Positions 52,232 to 59,826 of a DNA stretch of 64,000 nt are shown here, in pieces. Both the position numbers and the translations under genes were made by a program. The DNA is taken from the NCBI GenBank assembly GCA_905479105.1, contig CAJQLE010000004.1, positions 124,001 to 188,000 on the forward strand, read 5' to 3'. Each line of letters opens with the position of its first letter. Position 1 is the stretch's first letter. This stretch comes from an uncultured Flavobacteriales bacterium (GTDB lineage: Bacteria > Bacteroidota > Bacteroidia > Flavobacteriales_G > Salibacteraceae). A model generated the notes under the pieces. The model did no database searches, was not told the origin of the DNA, and saw nothing but the letters and a program-made list of their open reading frames with translations.

Positions 52232-54409
52232 ATGAGATATATCGTTGCAGTGCTATTTGGCGCTTTTGTTTTCACAAGCTCATTTGGGCAGCATAAAATG
52301 CCGGAATTTACCGGAGAAATTGTTGGAAAAGCGGATAGGACCGAAATCCTACAAGCAAAATTTGTTGGAGTTATTGATCGAAGCAATGACGCTGATAAGG
52401 TTTATTGGATGAAGTCAATCAATAAAGTTGCTTCCTACAAGCATGGAACGCCAACTCCATTGGATGAAATTAAGGCAGAACAAAAGTTGTTGCGTCAAAA
52501 TGCTGTAATAAGCGATGATAAAGATGTAGTTTCAAATTCAAGATCTGTCGTTCCTGTGGTTGGAACTAACTTTTTAGGGAACACGCTTGTCAATAGCACT
52601 CCTCCAGATAACTGTATGGCTATTAGCAATGGTGGTAAGATTATTAGCTCTGACAATAGTTCGGTCGCTTTTTATAATGAAAATGGAAGTGCAATTTTGA
52701 CCAATGAAACGCACGAAGATTGGCTGGAGGATGTTGCTGCATCAATTAATGTTACTTCAGGTCTTTTCGATCCGAGAGTTATATACGATCAAGTTGAGGA
52801 TCGTTTTATTTTGGTCATTCTTCATGGCAGTAGTGCATTCACTTCAAAGGTCTTAATTTGTTATTCTCAAACCAACAATCCTGCGGGGAATTGGAATGTC
52901 TATGAAATAACAGGGAACCCTTTTAACGATAATAGTTGGTTTGATTATCCGAATGTTGCAATTTCTGAGAGTGAAGTATTCATCACAGGAAATTTATTTC
53001 AGTCTGGCAGCAATGGTTTTAATGGCTCTGTTGTTTATCAAGTTGACAAAGCTGGCGGGTATGCTGGTACAGCAAATTTGAATTACTCCATTTATAATAA
53101 TATTCCCGGTGGCCAGATTGGGGCCTTTACGCTCGTTCCAGCAGGCTATGGGCAGGATGGCGAATATGGTCCAGGAATATATCTAGTTTCAAGCCATTTT
53201 TTCTCGGGAAACCGACTTAATTTATATGAAGTTACAGGGAACTTATCTTCAAATCCGGCACTCAATTTAATGTCTTCTTTTATCGTTCCGTCTTATACTG
53301 CTCCTGCTGATGCAGTTCAGTTGGGAACCTTTGCTGAGCTAAGCACGAATGACACAAGAATGCAGCACGCTTTTTATCTTAACGGAACCGTACATGCAGT
53401 GCACCATGCGAGCTATCAAAATTCAGGGTACTCAGGAGTAGTATACTACCGAATCCCTGTTGATAACCCATCTGCCAATGAAACGGCTAGGTACGGATCG
53501 GTTGGAGTTGATTATGTATTTCCTTCAATTTCATCCTACGCCCTTGATACTGTAGATAGAACTGTAATGATTGGTTTTTTGAGTGTTTCAAGTAGTATCT
53601 ATCCTGAAATTGGAGTGGTTAATTGTGACAATTTTTTGGAATGGTCTAATCCAACGTTGGTTCGAGGCGGGGATAGTTATACTGATTATTCTTGGTTATC
53701 AGGTACCGAAAGATGGGGTGATTATTCTGACATGCAAAGGAGGCACAATGCTGCAACTCCCACGATATGGATGTCTGGTTGCTTTGGAACCAACGGTAAT
53801 GAATGGAATACTTGGATTGCAGAAATTGGCGGAGATTTTGAACCTGTGCCTTTTCCCGAGGCCTTTTTCGAGTCTGATACTAACCTGATTTATCAAGGTG
53901 AGTCCGTTTTTTTTAGCGATAGCTCTATTAATCAACCTTCATCGTGGAATTGGACGTTTGATGGTGGCAACCCACAAACTTCTTCATCTCAAAATAACTT
54001 GGTAACCTATCAGGATACCGGTTGGTTTGACGTAACACTTGCGGTAAGTAATCAATTTGGTTCTGATACATTGACTAAAGAGTCTTATATCTATGTTTTG
54101 AGCACAGATACCGCTGAACCAGCTGCTGTTTCTGAAATAGAGAAGAAAATGGAAATGAAAGTTTATCCGAATCCTGCTATAGAGTATGATTTGGTGAATA
54201 TTTACATTGAGAATGAAGATTGGGCACAGGTTGATATCAATATCATTGATATTCAAGGTAGAGTGGTTAAGGCAATGTATTCAGATCAGATGAAGCCTGG
54301 AGTGCATAGATTGACATTTAACAAGCTAGCATTGTCTTCAGGACAATATGTTGTGCAAGTCAGAAGAAACGGACAAATCACTAAGAATGAAAAGATTATT
54401 GTTCTGTAG
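52232..54409 (+). CDS. T9SS-secreted protein with C-terminal PKD domain
   Basis: The ATG at 52232 (MRYIVAVLFGAFVFTSSFGQ) gives a clean signal peptide; an in-frame TTG 24 bases upstream is less likely. The main body (about 90-520) has repeating beta segments such as FDPRVIYDQVEDRFILV and WFDYPNVAISESEVFITG, like a beta propeller. A PKD domain (FESDTNLIYQGESVFFSDSS to SWNWTFDGG) follows, then a T9SS tail with VYPNPAIEYDLVNIYIE. It is likely exported to the surface. Its end overlaps the next lipoprotein gene by 23 bases. Confidence 0.88.
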   Translation: MRYIVAVLFGAFVFTSSFGQHKMPEFTGEIVGKADRTEILQAKFVGVIDRSNDADKVYWMKSINKVASYKHGTPTPLDEIKAEQKLLRQNAVISDDKDVVSNSRSVVPVVGTNFLGNTLVNSTPPDNCMAISNGGKIISSDNSSVAFYNENGSAILTNETHEDWLEDVAASINVTSGLFDPRVIYDQVEDRFILVILHGSSAFTSKVLICYSQTNNPAGNWNVYEITGNPFNDNSWFDYPNVAISESEVFITGNLFQSGSNGFNGSVVYQVDKAGGYAGTANLNYSIYNNIPGGQIGAFTLVPAGYGQDGEYGPGIYLVSSHFFSGNRLNLYEVTGNLSSNPALNLMSSFIVPSYTAPADAVQLGTFAELSTNDTRMQHAFYLNGTVHAVHHASYQNSGYSGVVYYRIPVDNPSANETARYGSVGVDYVFPSISSYALDTVDRTVMIGFLSVSSSIYPEIGVVNCDNFLEWSNPTLVRGGDSYTDYSWLSGTERWGDYSDMQRRHNAATPTIWMSGCFGTNGNEWNTWIAEIGGDFEPVPFPEAFFESDTNLIYQGESVFFSDSSINQPSSWNWTFDGGNPQTSSSQNNLVTYQDTGWFDVTLAVSNQFGSDTLTKESYIYVLSTDTAEPAAVSEIEKKMEMKVYPNPAIEYDLVNIYIENEDWAQVDINIIDIQGRVVKAMYSDQMKPGVHRLTFNKLALSSGQYVVQVRRNGQITKNEKIIVL

Positions 54410-54659
54410 TTTTATTTCAATCACACTGGCCTTTGCTTCCTGCTCAGGCAACGGTAAAGCGAGTGCAGGAGGGAATTCAACAGAACCTTCTTCTGCTGAG
54501 CGAACAGAGGTTCTAACCACACCTAAACAAGCTGTTCAAGATTCTGAACTGAATTCTCCAGGATCTTCAGAATCCAACATTGAAAAAGTTCATGAGCATA
54601 GCGGCCCTAATCAAAGTGGATTAGACAGCGTAAAGAACAGCTACCCTAAAAAGAAGTAA
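54387..54659 (+). CDS. Small Ser-rich lipoprotein
   Basis: The start is the ATG at 54387 (MKRLLFCSFISITLAFASC), a good lipoprotein signal with the lipid on Cys19; the mature part of about 70 residues is rich in Ser, Glu and Gly and ends in lysines. It looks unstructured. I do not recognise it. It begins inside the last codons of the T9SS protein gene, so both are probably on one transcript. Confidence 0.6.
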   Translation: MKRLLFCSFISITLAFASCSGNGKASAGGNSTEPSSAERTEVLTTPKQAVQDSELNSPGSSESNIEKVHEHSGPNQSGLDSVKNSYPKKK

Positions 54660-54660
54660 T

Positions 54661-55350
54661 CTAGATAGTGATTACTCCGTTTTGAAGGGTTTCAATTTCT
54701 CCACCTTTTCTTATTAATTTGACAGGTTCTGAAGAGATTATTTCCCATTCGCCTTCTTCAATCTTCAGTGCGCATCCTTCTGGCAGGCATAACACAGGCG
54801 TGTCGTTGATTGCACTGTATTCCAGTAAGCGTTGAAGTCTGCTTTCCCCGCCATGACCAATAATAGTCTTTTCTGTGTAGTGAGGGTTGATTTGCAAATT
54901 GAGTAACTGCAGTCCATTGAATGAAGGAGGCTCAACAATTGGCATGTCATTCGTAGTTTTTATTGATTGACAGGCTACATTAGATCCAGCGCTCCAACCC
55001 ACATAAGGCAAACCTTCTGAAACTCTTTTCTGAATAGGAGTAATTAAGCCATTAACATAAAGTTCATTGAGTAATTTGAAGGAGTTACCTCCTCCTATCA
55101 AAATGGCGGAAGCATTATTCACAGCTTCAACTGGGTCTTTAGCATGATGTATTGAAGTGACTTCAACGCCTATCTCGCTAAGGGCTTTACTGACCATTTT
55201 TTCATATTCGTCATAACTGAAAGTTACAGCAGCATATGGAATAAATAAAGCTGTTCTATTTTCACCTAGAAACTTTTTAATGGTGTTCTTTGGCCAATCA
55301 AGATAAGGTTGACCTGGAATAGTAGAATTGCTAAGTAATAGTAGATTCAT
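54661..55350 (-). CDS. pepE: Dipeptidase E (peptidase S51)
   Basis: Cytoplasmic dipeptidase for N-terminal Asp dipeptides. The nucleophile is Ser120 in GWSAGSN, at the same residue number as in Salmonella PepE; an ILIGGGNSFKLL block and a LQINPHYTE segment match as well. Length (229) is as for PepE. The convergent lipoprotein gene ends one base away. Confidence 0.93.
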   Translation of the reverse strand: MNLLLLSNSTIPGQPYLDWPKNTIKKFLGENRTALFIPYAAVTFSYDEYEKMVSKALSEIGVEVTSIHHAKDPVEAVNNASAILIGGGNSFKLLNELYVNGLITPIQKRVSEGLPYVGWSAGSNVACQSIKTTNDMPIVEPPSFNGLQLLNLQINPHYTEKTIIGHGGESRLQRLLEYSAINDTPVLCLPEGCALKIEEGEWEIISSEPVKLIRKGGEIETLQNGVITI

Positions 55351-55416
55351 TGTTTTTCAGTTATAACTACCTCAAATGTGAAACATTTTTTCACTTTTGA
55401 CCTAAATCCTTTTAAA

Positions 55417-55872
55417 ATGAAAAGTTCATTCATCGCAATTTTAGTCTTCTTTCTTTTTGTCATAGCAGAATCAAGTTCTGCTCAAGAATTCAATGGTAAT
55501 GATATCCGAAATTTGCCTGATGGCTTTCATTCTATTTTTTGGGAAAACGGATCGAAATTTTATGGAGAAATCTTTAATGGGGAATTCAGTGGTTCTGGAA
55601 GAATGATTTGGTCAGACAGCAGTTTTTACGAAGGAAGTTGGCAAAATGGTATGCGTCATGGACGAGGTCAAATGGTTTGGAAAAACGGTAAAGAGTATCG
55701 CGGGAAGTGGAAAACGGATGAAATGCATGGTAAAGGGAAGATGAAATACTCAAATGGCGACCTTTATATTGGCCGATGGAAAGACGGAAAGCTCAATGGT
55801 AAAGGGAAAATAAAATACGAAAATGGAGAGGTTTGGAAAGGTGAATTTGTAAATACAAAACCTCAGAAGTAA
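55417..55872 (+). CDS. Secreted MORN repeat protein
   Basis: The start is the ATG at 55417 (MKSSFIAILVFFLFVIAE), which gives a signal peptide; an ATG 39 bases upstream would spoil it. Residues 45-150 hold about five MORN repeats (YEGSWQNGMRHGRGQMVW, YRGKWKTDEMHGKGKMKY, YIGRWKDGKLNGKGKIKY). MORN repeats can bind lipids or proteins. It is periplasmic or surface exposed. No enzymatic domain is seen. Confidence 0.85.
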   Translation: MKSSFIAILVFFLFVIAESSSAQEFNGNDIRNLPDGFHSIFWENGSKFYGEIFNGEFSGSGRMIWSDSSFYEGSWQNGMRHGRGQMVWKNGKEYRGKWKTDEMHGKGKMKYSNGDLYIGRWKDGKLNGKGKIKYENGEVWKGEFVNTKPQK

Positions 55873-55874
55873 CC

Positions 55875-56297
55875 CTAGTCTCTGGAAATTCTATGAATAT
55901 CGTTGTTCTGCTCTTCGATCTCTTGTTTAACTTGATTCATTTTTTTGGCTAGCATAGCAAAAAGCTTAAAACCTGTTTTATTTAATTCTTCATAAACGTC
56001 TTCATGGCCATCGCCAACTAGAGCCATTTTAAATAAAAGTTCAAACTGATGATCTTTTAGCCATTTCAGCGCATCCCTATTCCCTTCAATGCCATTGATT
56101 AGTGCTAGAAGGTGAGAAGACTTGTTATCAAGTAACCATTTTCTGCTGCGGTCCTCGTTACGTAAGGCGAAATGAAAAAGCCCCAATTCCGAATACCCAT
56201 TCTTCATAAGCCACTCTGTAATCTTCTTGTTTCCAGAGATACTCTCACCCCATGCGACTAAAATTTTTGTGTCGTAATTGAGTCCCTTTTGAGTCAT
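55875..56297 (-). CDS. Small helical-repeat protein, unknown
   Basis: The start is the ATG at 56297 (MTQKGLNYDTKILVAWG), giving 140 residues without a signal; a longer frame would add a doubtful 31 residues. The sequence can be laid out as about four units of 22-27 residues with a conserved WL or WLK helix: KKITEWLMKNGYSELGLF, RSRKWLLDNKSSHLLALI, DALKWLKDHQFELLFKMA, VYEELNKTGFKLFAMLA. This suggests an alpha-solenoid like fold of unassigned type. Convergent with the MORN gene at two bases. Confidence 0.6.
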   Translation of the reverse strand: MTQKGLNYDTKILVAWGESISGNKKITEWLMKNGYSELGLFHFALRNEDRSRKWLLDNKSSHLLALINGIEGNRDALKWLKDHQFELLFKMALVGDGHEDVYEELNKTGFKLFAMLAKKMNQVKQEIEEQNNDIHRISRD

Positions 56298-56354
56298 TTT
56301 ACTAAAAAATATTTTATTCAGAATCGAATGTAGACAAAGCGCAAGAAACAAAAA

Positions 56355-56385
56355 TTTGATGATTTGTATTTTACGGTTACATTTG
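56355..56385 (+). promoter_or_regulatory. Complete promoter of small lipoprotein 2
   Basis: TTTG (56355-56358), 19 bases, TACATTTG (56378-56385). This is the best match in the window to the Bacteroidetes -33/-7 pattern. A leader of about 25 bases rich in A (AATAAATATAAAAA) precedes the ATG at 56415, typical of strongly translated genes in this phylum. Confidence 0.65.
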
Positions 56386-56414
56386 CGCATTGCTAACCAA
56401 TAAATATAAAAAAT

Positions 56415-56603
56415 ATGAAAAAGTTATTCTTTGTTGCTGCTGTTGCAGTTGTCGCTCTTTCTTCTTGTAAAAAAGATTACACATGTACTTACGAAGAGGA
56501 TTTCTTCGGAACTACAATTACATCAACTGCTACATGTACTGCATGTTCTAGTAGTGACGTTGATGATCTTGAGGCTACAGGATACACGTGTGTTGCGGAT
56601 TAA
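56415..56603 (+). CDS. Cys-rich small lipoprotein (family member 2)
   Basis: 62 residues. Signal with lipobox ALSSC, lipid on Cys18. The mature start CKKDYTCT has Asp where the paralogues have a Cys; remaining Cys are 24, 41, 44 and 59. It shares the closing pattern with member 1 (GYTCVAD against GPWICEKN). It has its own strong promoter and terminator, so it may be made at a high level. Function is unknown. It stands 75 bases before the MauE-thioredoxin gene. Confidence 0.78.
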   Translation: MKKLFFVAAVAVVALSSCKKDYTCTYEEDFFGTTITSTATCTACSSSDVDDLEATGYTCVAD

Positions 56604-56624
56604 TTAATCTCCACACGAAAATTT

Positions 56625-56658
56625 AAAAAGGGGGAATCTAGTATTCTCCCTTTTTTTT
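56625..56658 (+). terminator. Terminator after small lipoprotein 2
   Basis: AAAAAGGGGGAAT (56625-56637), five bases, ATTCTCCCTTTTT with a further U run to 56658; the one mismatch allows a G-U pair. It lies between the lipoprotein stop and the MauE-thioredoxin start. Confidence 0.8.
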
Positions 56659-56678
56659 ATGCTCAATAATTATCGCGT

Positions 56679-57575
56679 ATGAAGGTGTTGTTCATTTTGT
56701 TAAGAGTTCTTTTTGGCTTATTATTTATAAGCTCTGGGGTTCTTAAATTATTTCCCTTAGATTATTTTGAGTTGATTTTAGTCGATCAAGTTGGCTTATC
56801 TTGGAACGTAGTGCCTTTTTTTGCTCGATTTGTTATTTGGACTGAAATAGTCATTGGTCTTTGTATAGCGTTTTCTTTCAGGCTTAAATGGAGCTTGATC
56901 TCAAGTTTGATTATGCTCGTAGGGTTTACACTTTATTTATTTTTTCAAGTATTCAATGGCAATGGAGCTGAGGATTGTGGTTGCTTTGGAGAACTAATAC
57001 CGCTGGATGGTCCGTCCAGTATTATCAAAAATTTAATATTTATTCTCATCGGAAGCGGCCTGCTTATTATGAAATCTGCAGCTGCTAAGTGGAGATGGTC
57101 AATCGCGGCTCCAATTCTTTCGTTAATTACTATACCAATAATTGTAGGTTTTTTTCCTCTTCCTGAATATAATTCGGACGCGGATTTTGAGTTGGATATT
57201 GAATTGTTAGAGCGAAGTGAATTTCCTGACTCGCTTCAGTCTATTGCCAATGGTCGTAAAGTAGTTGTAGTAATGTTGGCAAAATGTATTCACTGTGCTC
57301 AATTGGCTTCACTTATTGCTCAATTAGAGCCAGAAGAAGTGAATGATGATTTACGCATTATCGTCATGGGTAAAGACGAGGCCATTGATTTTTTTATTCA
57401 TGAAACGAATATTGAAGATTTTCAAATCTCAAGATCATCTGATCGCGAATTACTCGGTGCAATAGGAGGGACGTTTCCAACAGTGATATTTGCAGATAAT
57501 GGCGAAGTGAAAAGTAAGTGGAAAGGTCAAGATGTAAATATTAAGTTGTTGAATGAATTACTTCAACTAGACTAA
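56679..57575 (+). CDS. MauE/DoxX membrane protein fused to a thioredoxin-like domain
   Basis: Residues 1-130 are four membrane helices of the MauE/DoxX type, including the conserved DCGCFG (Cys100, Cys102). A fifth hydrophobic segment (140-160) leads into a thioredoxin-like domain (about 170-298) with a CIHC active site at Cys203-Cys206 and a GGTFPTVIFA cis-Pro loop. MauE-like proteins move electrons for periplasmic disulfide chemistry. It is placed 43 bases before the third small Cys-rich lipoprotein and is likely in one operon with it; a role in oxidising or reducing those proteins is inferred. Confidence 0.82.
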   Translation: MKVLFILLRVLFGLLFISSGVLKLFPLDYFELILVDQVGLSWNVVPFFARFVIWTEIVIGLCIAFSFRLKWSLISSLIMLVGFTLYLFFQVFNGNGAEDCGCFGELIPLDGPSSIIKNLIFILIGSGLLIMKSAAAKWRWSIAAPILSLITIPIIVGFFPLPEYNSDADFELDIELLERSEFPDSLQSIANGRKVVVVMLAKCIHCAQLASLIAQLEPEEVNDDLRIIVMGKDEAIDFFIHETNIEDFQISRSSDRELLGAIGGTFPTVIFADNGEVKSKWKGQDVNIKLLNELLQLD

Positions 57576-57618
57576 GACTATATTCGTCTCTACATTGTTA
57601 AAGTTGACATTTAGTCTT

Positions 57619-57837
57619 ATGCGCAAGCTTATTTTATTCTCTGTTTCAATTGTATTTCTCGTTTTGGGAAATGGCTGTAAGAAGTGCTATAGATGCACCG
57701 TACTTGATGAAGATGCCTCTTCAATTTATGAGTATCCTGATATTTGCGGTTCAAAAAGTGAGTATAATTCTTACGAGGAGCGATGCGTGACTGAATATGG
57801 AGCGTTTGATTTTACTTGCTCTTGTGCGGAGATATGA
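57619..57837 (+). CDS. Cys-rich small lipoprotein (family member 3)
   Basis: The start is the ATG at 57619 (MRKLILFSVSIVFLVLGNGC); the lipid would be on Cys20 and the mature part begins CKKCYRCT, then Cys43, Cys56, Cys67 and Cys69. It is the most Cys-rich of the four (six besides the lipid Cys). Cotranscribed with the MauE-thioredoxin gene upstream and coupled by an ATGA overlap to the serine hydrolase lipoprotein downstream. Function unknown. Confidence 0.78.
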   Translation: MRKLILFSVSIVFLVLGNGCKKCYRCTVLDEDASSIYEYPDICGSKSEYNSYEERCVTEYGAFDFTCSCAEI

Positions 57838-58961
57838 TTTCCCAAGTTTTAAAAAGCCTTTTTAGAACCCCGATTTTAGGGGGTTTTTTATTTATGCTGA
57901 TGGTGTCTTGCGGCAATCAGTCTGTTTCTGACACAGTTAAAAAAGATATTCTTGAACTTGTTGATACAAGCGGTACAAGCGGCTTAGCAAATCCAGCTAT
58001 ACTTCATTACTTTGATTCTTTGGCTGCAAAAGGAAAGTTTAATGGAGTTGCTCTTTTTTCCAAGATTGCCGAACTTACTGAACTGAGCGAGGGGTTCAGA
58101 GAGAAAAGTAAAGGAGATTCCCTTTTATTGGATGATCAGTTTCAGCTGGCTTCGCTGTCAAAGCCAATAACAGCATTTGGGCTTTTGTATTTAGTCAATG
58201 AGGGTAAGATTGAACTGGACAATCCAGTTGTTAGCTATCTATGGGATTTTCCGTATCCGGATATTACGGTGAGAAGTTTGATGAACCATACAAGTGGCAT
58301 GGGGAACTATATTTATGTTACTGATAGCTTATGGAATGACCCTGATTCTTTCATGTCCAATAAGGATATGTATAATATTCTGCGATGCGAGCAAGTGCCA
58401 ACCTACTATCAGCCCTTCAAACGTTTTAATTATTGCAATACCAATTATGCATTGATTCCAGTTTTGATAGAAGAGGTATCTGGATTAACATTTTCAGACT
58501 TCATGCGAATGAACATTTTTGAACCTCTAGGCATGCTTTCCACTTTTTATTATGATCCTGCCTACGTTCAAGAATATGATGTTCTTGGACATTACCCGGA
58601 TGGGTCAACCAAGAAGCCATTTTATTTAGATGCCATAATTGGAGATAAAAGTCTTTATAGCTCGGTCCATGATTTGTACAAATTTTACGAAGAGGTAAAA
58701 CATCCAACCCTTGTTTCGAAAAGTCTGCTAGATCAATCAATGTCAATTGAAGCCAAAACGGGATCAAATAGCTATTATGGGCTAGGGTGGCGTATTCGAC
58801 CTATGGATGACAGTGATACGCTCATATACCACAACGGCTGGTGGCGTGGATTTCGGTCATATTTTTGGATGTCAAAGAATAGTGATAAGGTTGCAATAAT
58901 ATTGACGAACTCTATTCGAGGGGGCTATTTAAATCAAAAGGAGATTTGGAATTTATTTTAA
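57834..58961 (+). CDS. Serine hydrolase lipoprotein (beta-lactamase class C fold)
   Basis: The start is the ATG at 57834, overlapping the previous stop as ATGA; the lipobox LMVSC anchors Cys26. Penicillin-binding motif 1 SLSK (QLASLSKPITAFG) and motif 2 Tyr-Cys-Asn in FNYCNTNYALIP are present, with LMNHTSGMGNYI between them and YHNGWWRGFRS at the HxG position. Such proteins act as esterases, peptidases or on peptidoglycan peptides; true beta-lactamase activity is less likely. A hairpin with a U run lies within the signal-peptide codons. Confidence 0.87.
   Translation: MISQVLKSLFRTPILGGFLFMLMVSCGNQSVSDTVKKDILELVDTSGTSGLANPAILHYFDSLAAKGKFNGVALFSKIAELTELSEGFREKSKGDSLLLDDQFQLASLSKPITAFGLLYLVNEGKIELDNPVVSYLWDFPYPDITVRSLMNHTSGMGNYIYVTDSLWNDPDSFMSNKDMYNILRCEQVPTYYQPFKRFNYCNTNYALIPVLIEEVSGLTFSDFMRMNIFEPLGMLSTFYYDPAYVQEYDVLGHYPDGSTKKPFYLDAIIGDKSLYSSVHDLYKFYEEVKHPTLVSKSLLDQSMSIEAKTGSNSYYGLGWRIRPMDDSDTLIYHNGWWRGFRSYFWMSKNSDKVAIILTNSIRGGYLNQKEIWNLF
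57866..57889 (+). promoter_or_regulatory. Terminator-like hairpin inside the serine hydrolase gene
   Basis: AACCCC, eight bases, GGGGTT followed by a U run, in the lipoprotein signal codons. It could end a part of the transcripts from the MauE-thioredoxin/lipoprotein 3 operon before the hydrolase, or act as an attenuator. The stem is only six pairs. Confidence 0.35.
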
Positions 58962-58989
58962 ACTCTTTGCTCTCCTTAAGCGTTTACCT

Positions 58990-59595
58990 ATGGTGAATAA
59001 ACCAGAACATCATATTCCTTTTTTTCCGCTCAACATCTTTTTGTTACCCGGAGAGCAAATGCCGCTGCACATTTTTGAGCCGCGTTACAGACAGCTTTTT
59101 AATGAAGCTGAATCAGAAAATGTTCAATTCGGGTTGCCCTTCGAAGATGCTAACTTAAAGCGAGGATATGTCAGTATTTGCCGCCTACTTGAAGTGTCTA
59201 AGCGCTATGCAACGGGAGAATTGGATGTGATAATAGAGTCGCTTACAATAGGTAAGCTAAAGTCATTTGAATCTGCATATCCTTCAAAACTTTATCCTGG
59301 TGGTGTCGTGATTAATGAGAAAGACTCCTATTTGAATACAACTCCAATAGACGAAGTGTCAGAGGCTTTTGAGAAGTATATATCCCTTATAGAAGGAAAG
59401 ATGCCTCTTGATGTCACAGATTTTCGATTGGTTGATATTGCTGCAAGCTTGAAGTTGAGTAGCACTGATAAAATCAAATTAATCGATACTGAAAACGTAG
59501 ACAAGCAGAACTCAATACTTCTCAGAAACTTAAGGTACATGAACCTTTTATTGGATCAGGAGAAAAGTATAGAGAACGGGTTTATTCTTAATTAA
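58990..59595 (+). CDS. Lon N-terminal domain protein
   Basis: About 200 residues with the Lon substrate-binding domain only: HHIPFFPLNIFLLPGEQMPL and HIFEPRYRQLFNEA are the classic opening, followed by FGLPFED and GYVSICRLLEV. No ATPase or protease domain is attached, as in stand-alone bacterial Lon-N proteins (and in part cereblon). Its partner is unknown. Cytoplasmic. Confidence 0.88.
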   Translation: MVNKPEHHIPFFPLNIFLLPGEQMPLHIFEPRYRQLFNEAESENVQFGLPFEDANLKRGYVSICRLLEVSKRYATGELDVIIESLTIGKLKSFESAYPSKLYPGGVVINEKDSYLNTTPIDEVSEAFEKYISLIEGKMPLDVTDFRLVDIAASLKLSSTDKIKLIDTENVDKQNSILLRNLRYMNLLLDQEKSIENGFILN

Positions 59596-59799
59596 CTACT
59601 GAACCCTGCACGTAGCACCTTCATTTTCGCGATCTTCTACCTCCTTACCTTCTGCTGTGCAAAATTCTTCAACATTTTCGCTAACGCCTAATGAGTCACC
59701 AGAGCCATCGGTTAAGAGAAAATCTGTGCTGCATTCATAACATTTAGAACAAGCACTTAATGATGAAGCGAGAACCGCAAGTATTAGAAGCTTTTTCAT
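59596..59799 (-). CDS. Cys-rich small lipoprotein (family member 4)
   Basis: The start is the ATG at 59799 (MKKLLILAVLASSLSAC); the lipid Cys17 is followed by SKCYECST with Cys20 and Cys23, then Cys47 and Cys64 three residues from the end (GATCRVQ). The pattern is that of member 1. It lies 27 bases after bshA on the same strand, so it is probably expressed with the bacillithiol gene. Acidic mature part. Function unknown. Confidence 0.78.
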   Translation of the reverse strand: MKKLLILAVLASSLSACSKCYECSTDFLLTDGSGDSLGVSENVEEFCTAEGKEVEDRENEGATCRVQ

Positions 59800-59826
59800 G
59801 TCTGGAATTTTCAATTTGGTTGCTGA

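Noticed and set aside
53583-53888. 101-residue frame inside the T9SS protein gene
   Set aside because: Same strand, different frame, covering the conserved beta-rich body; no independent support.
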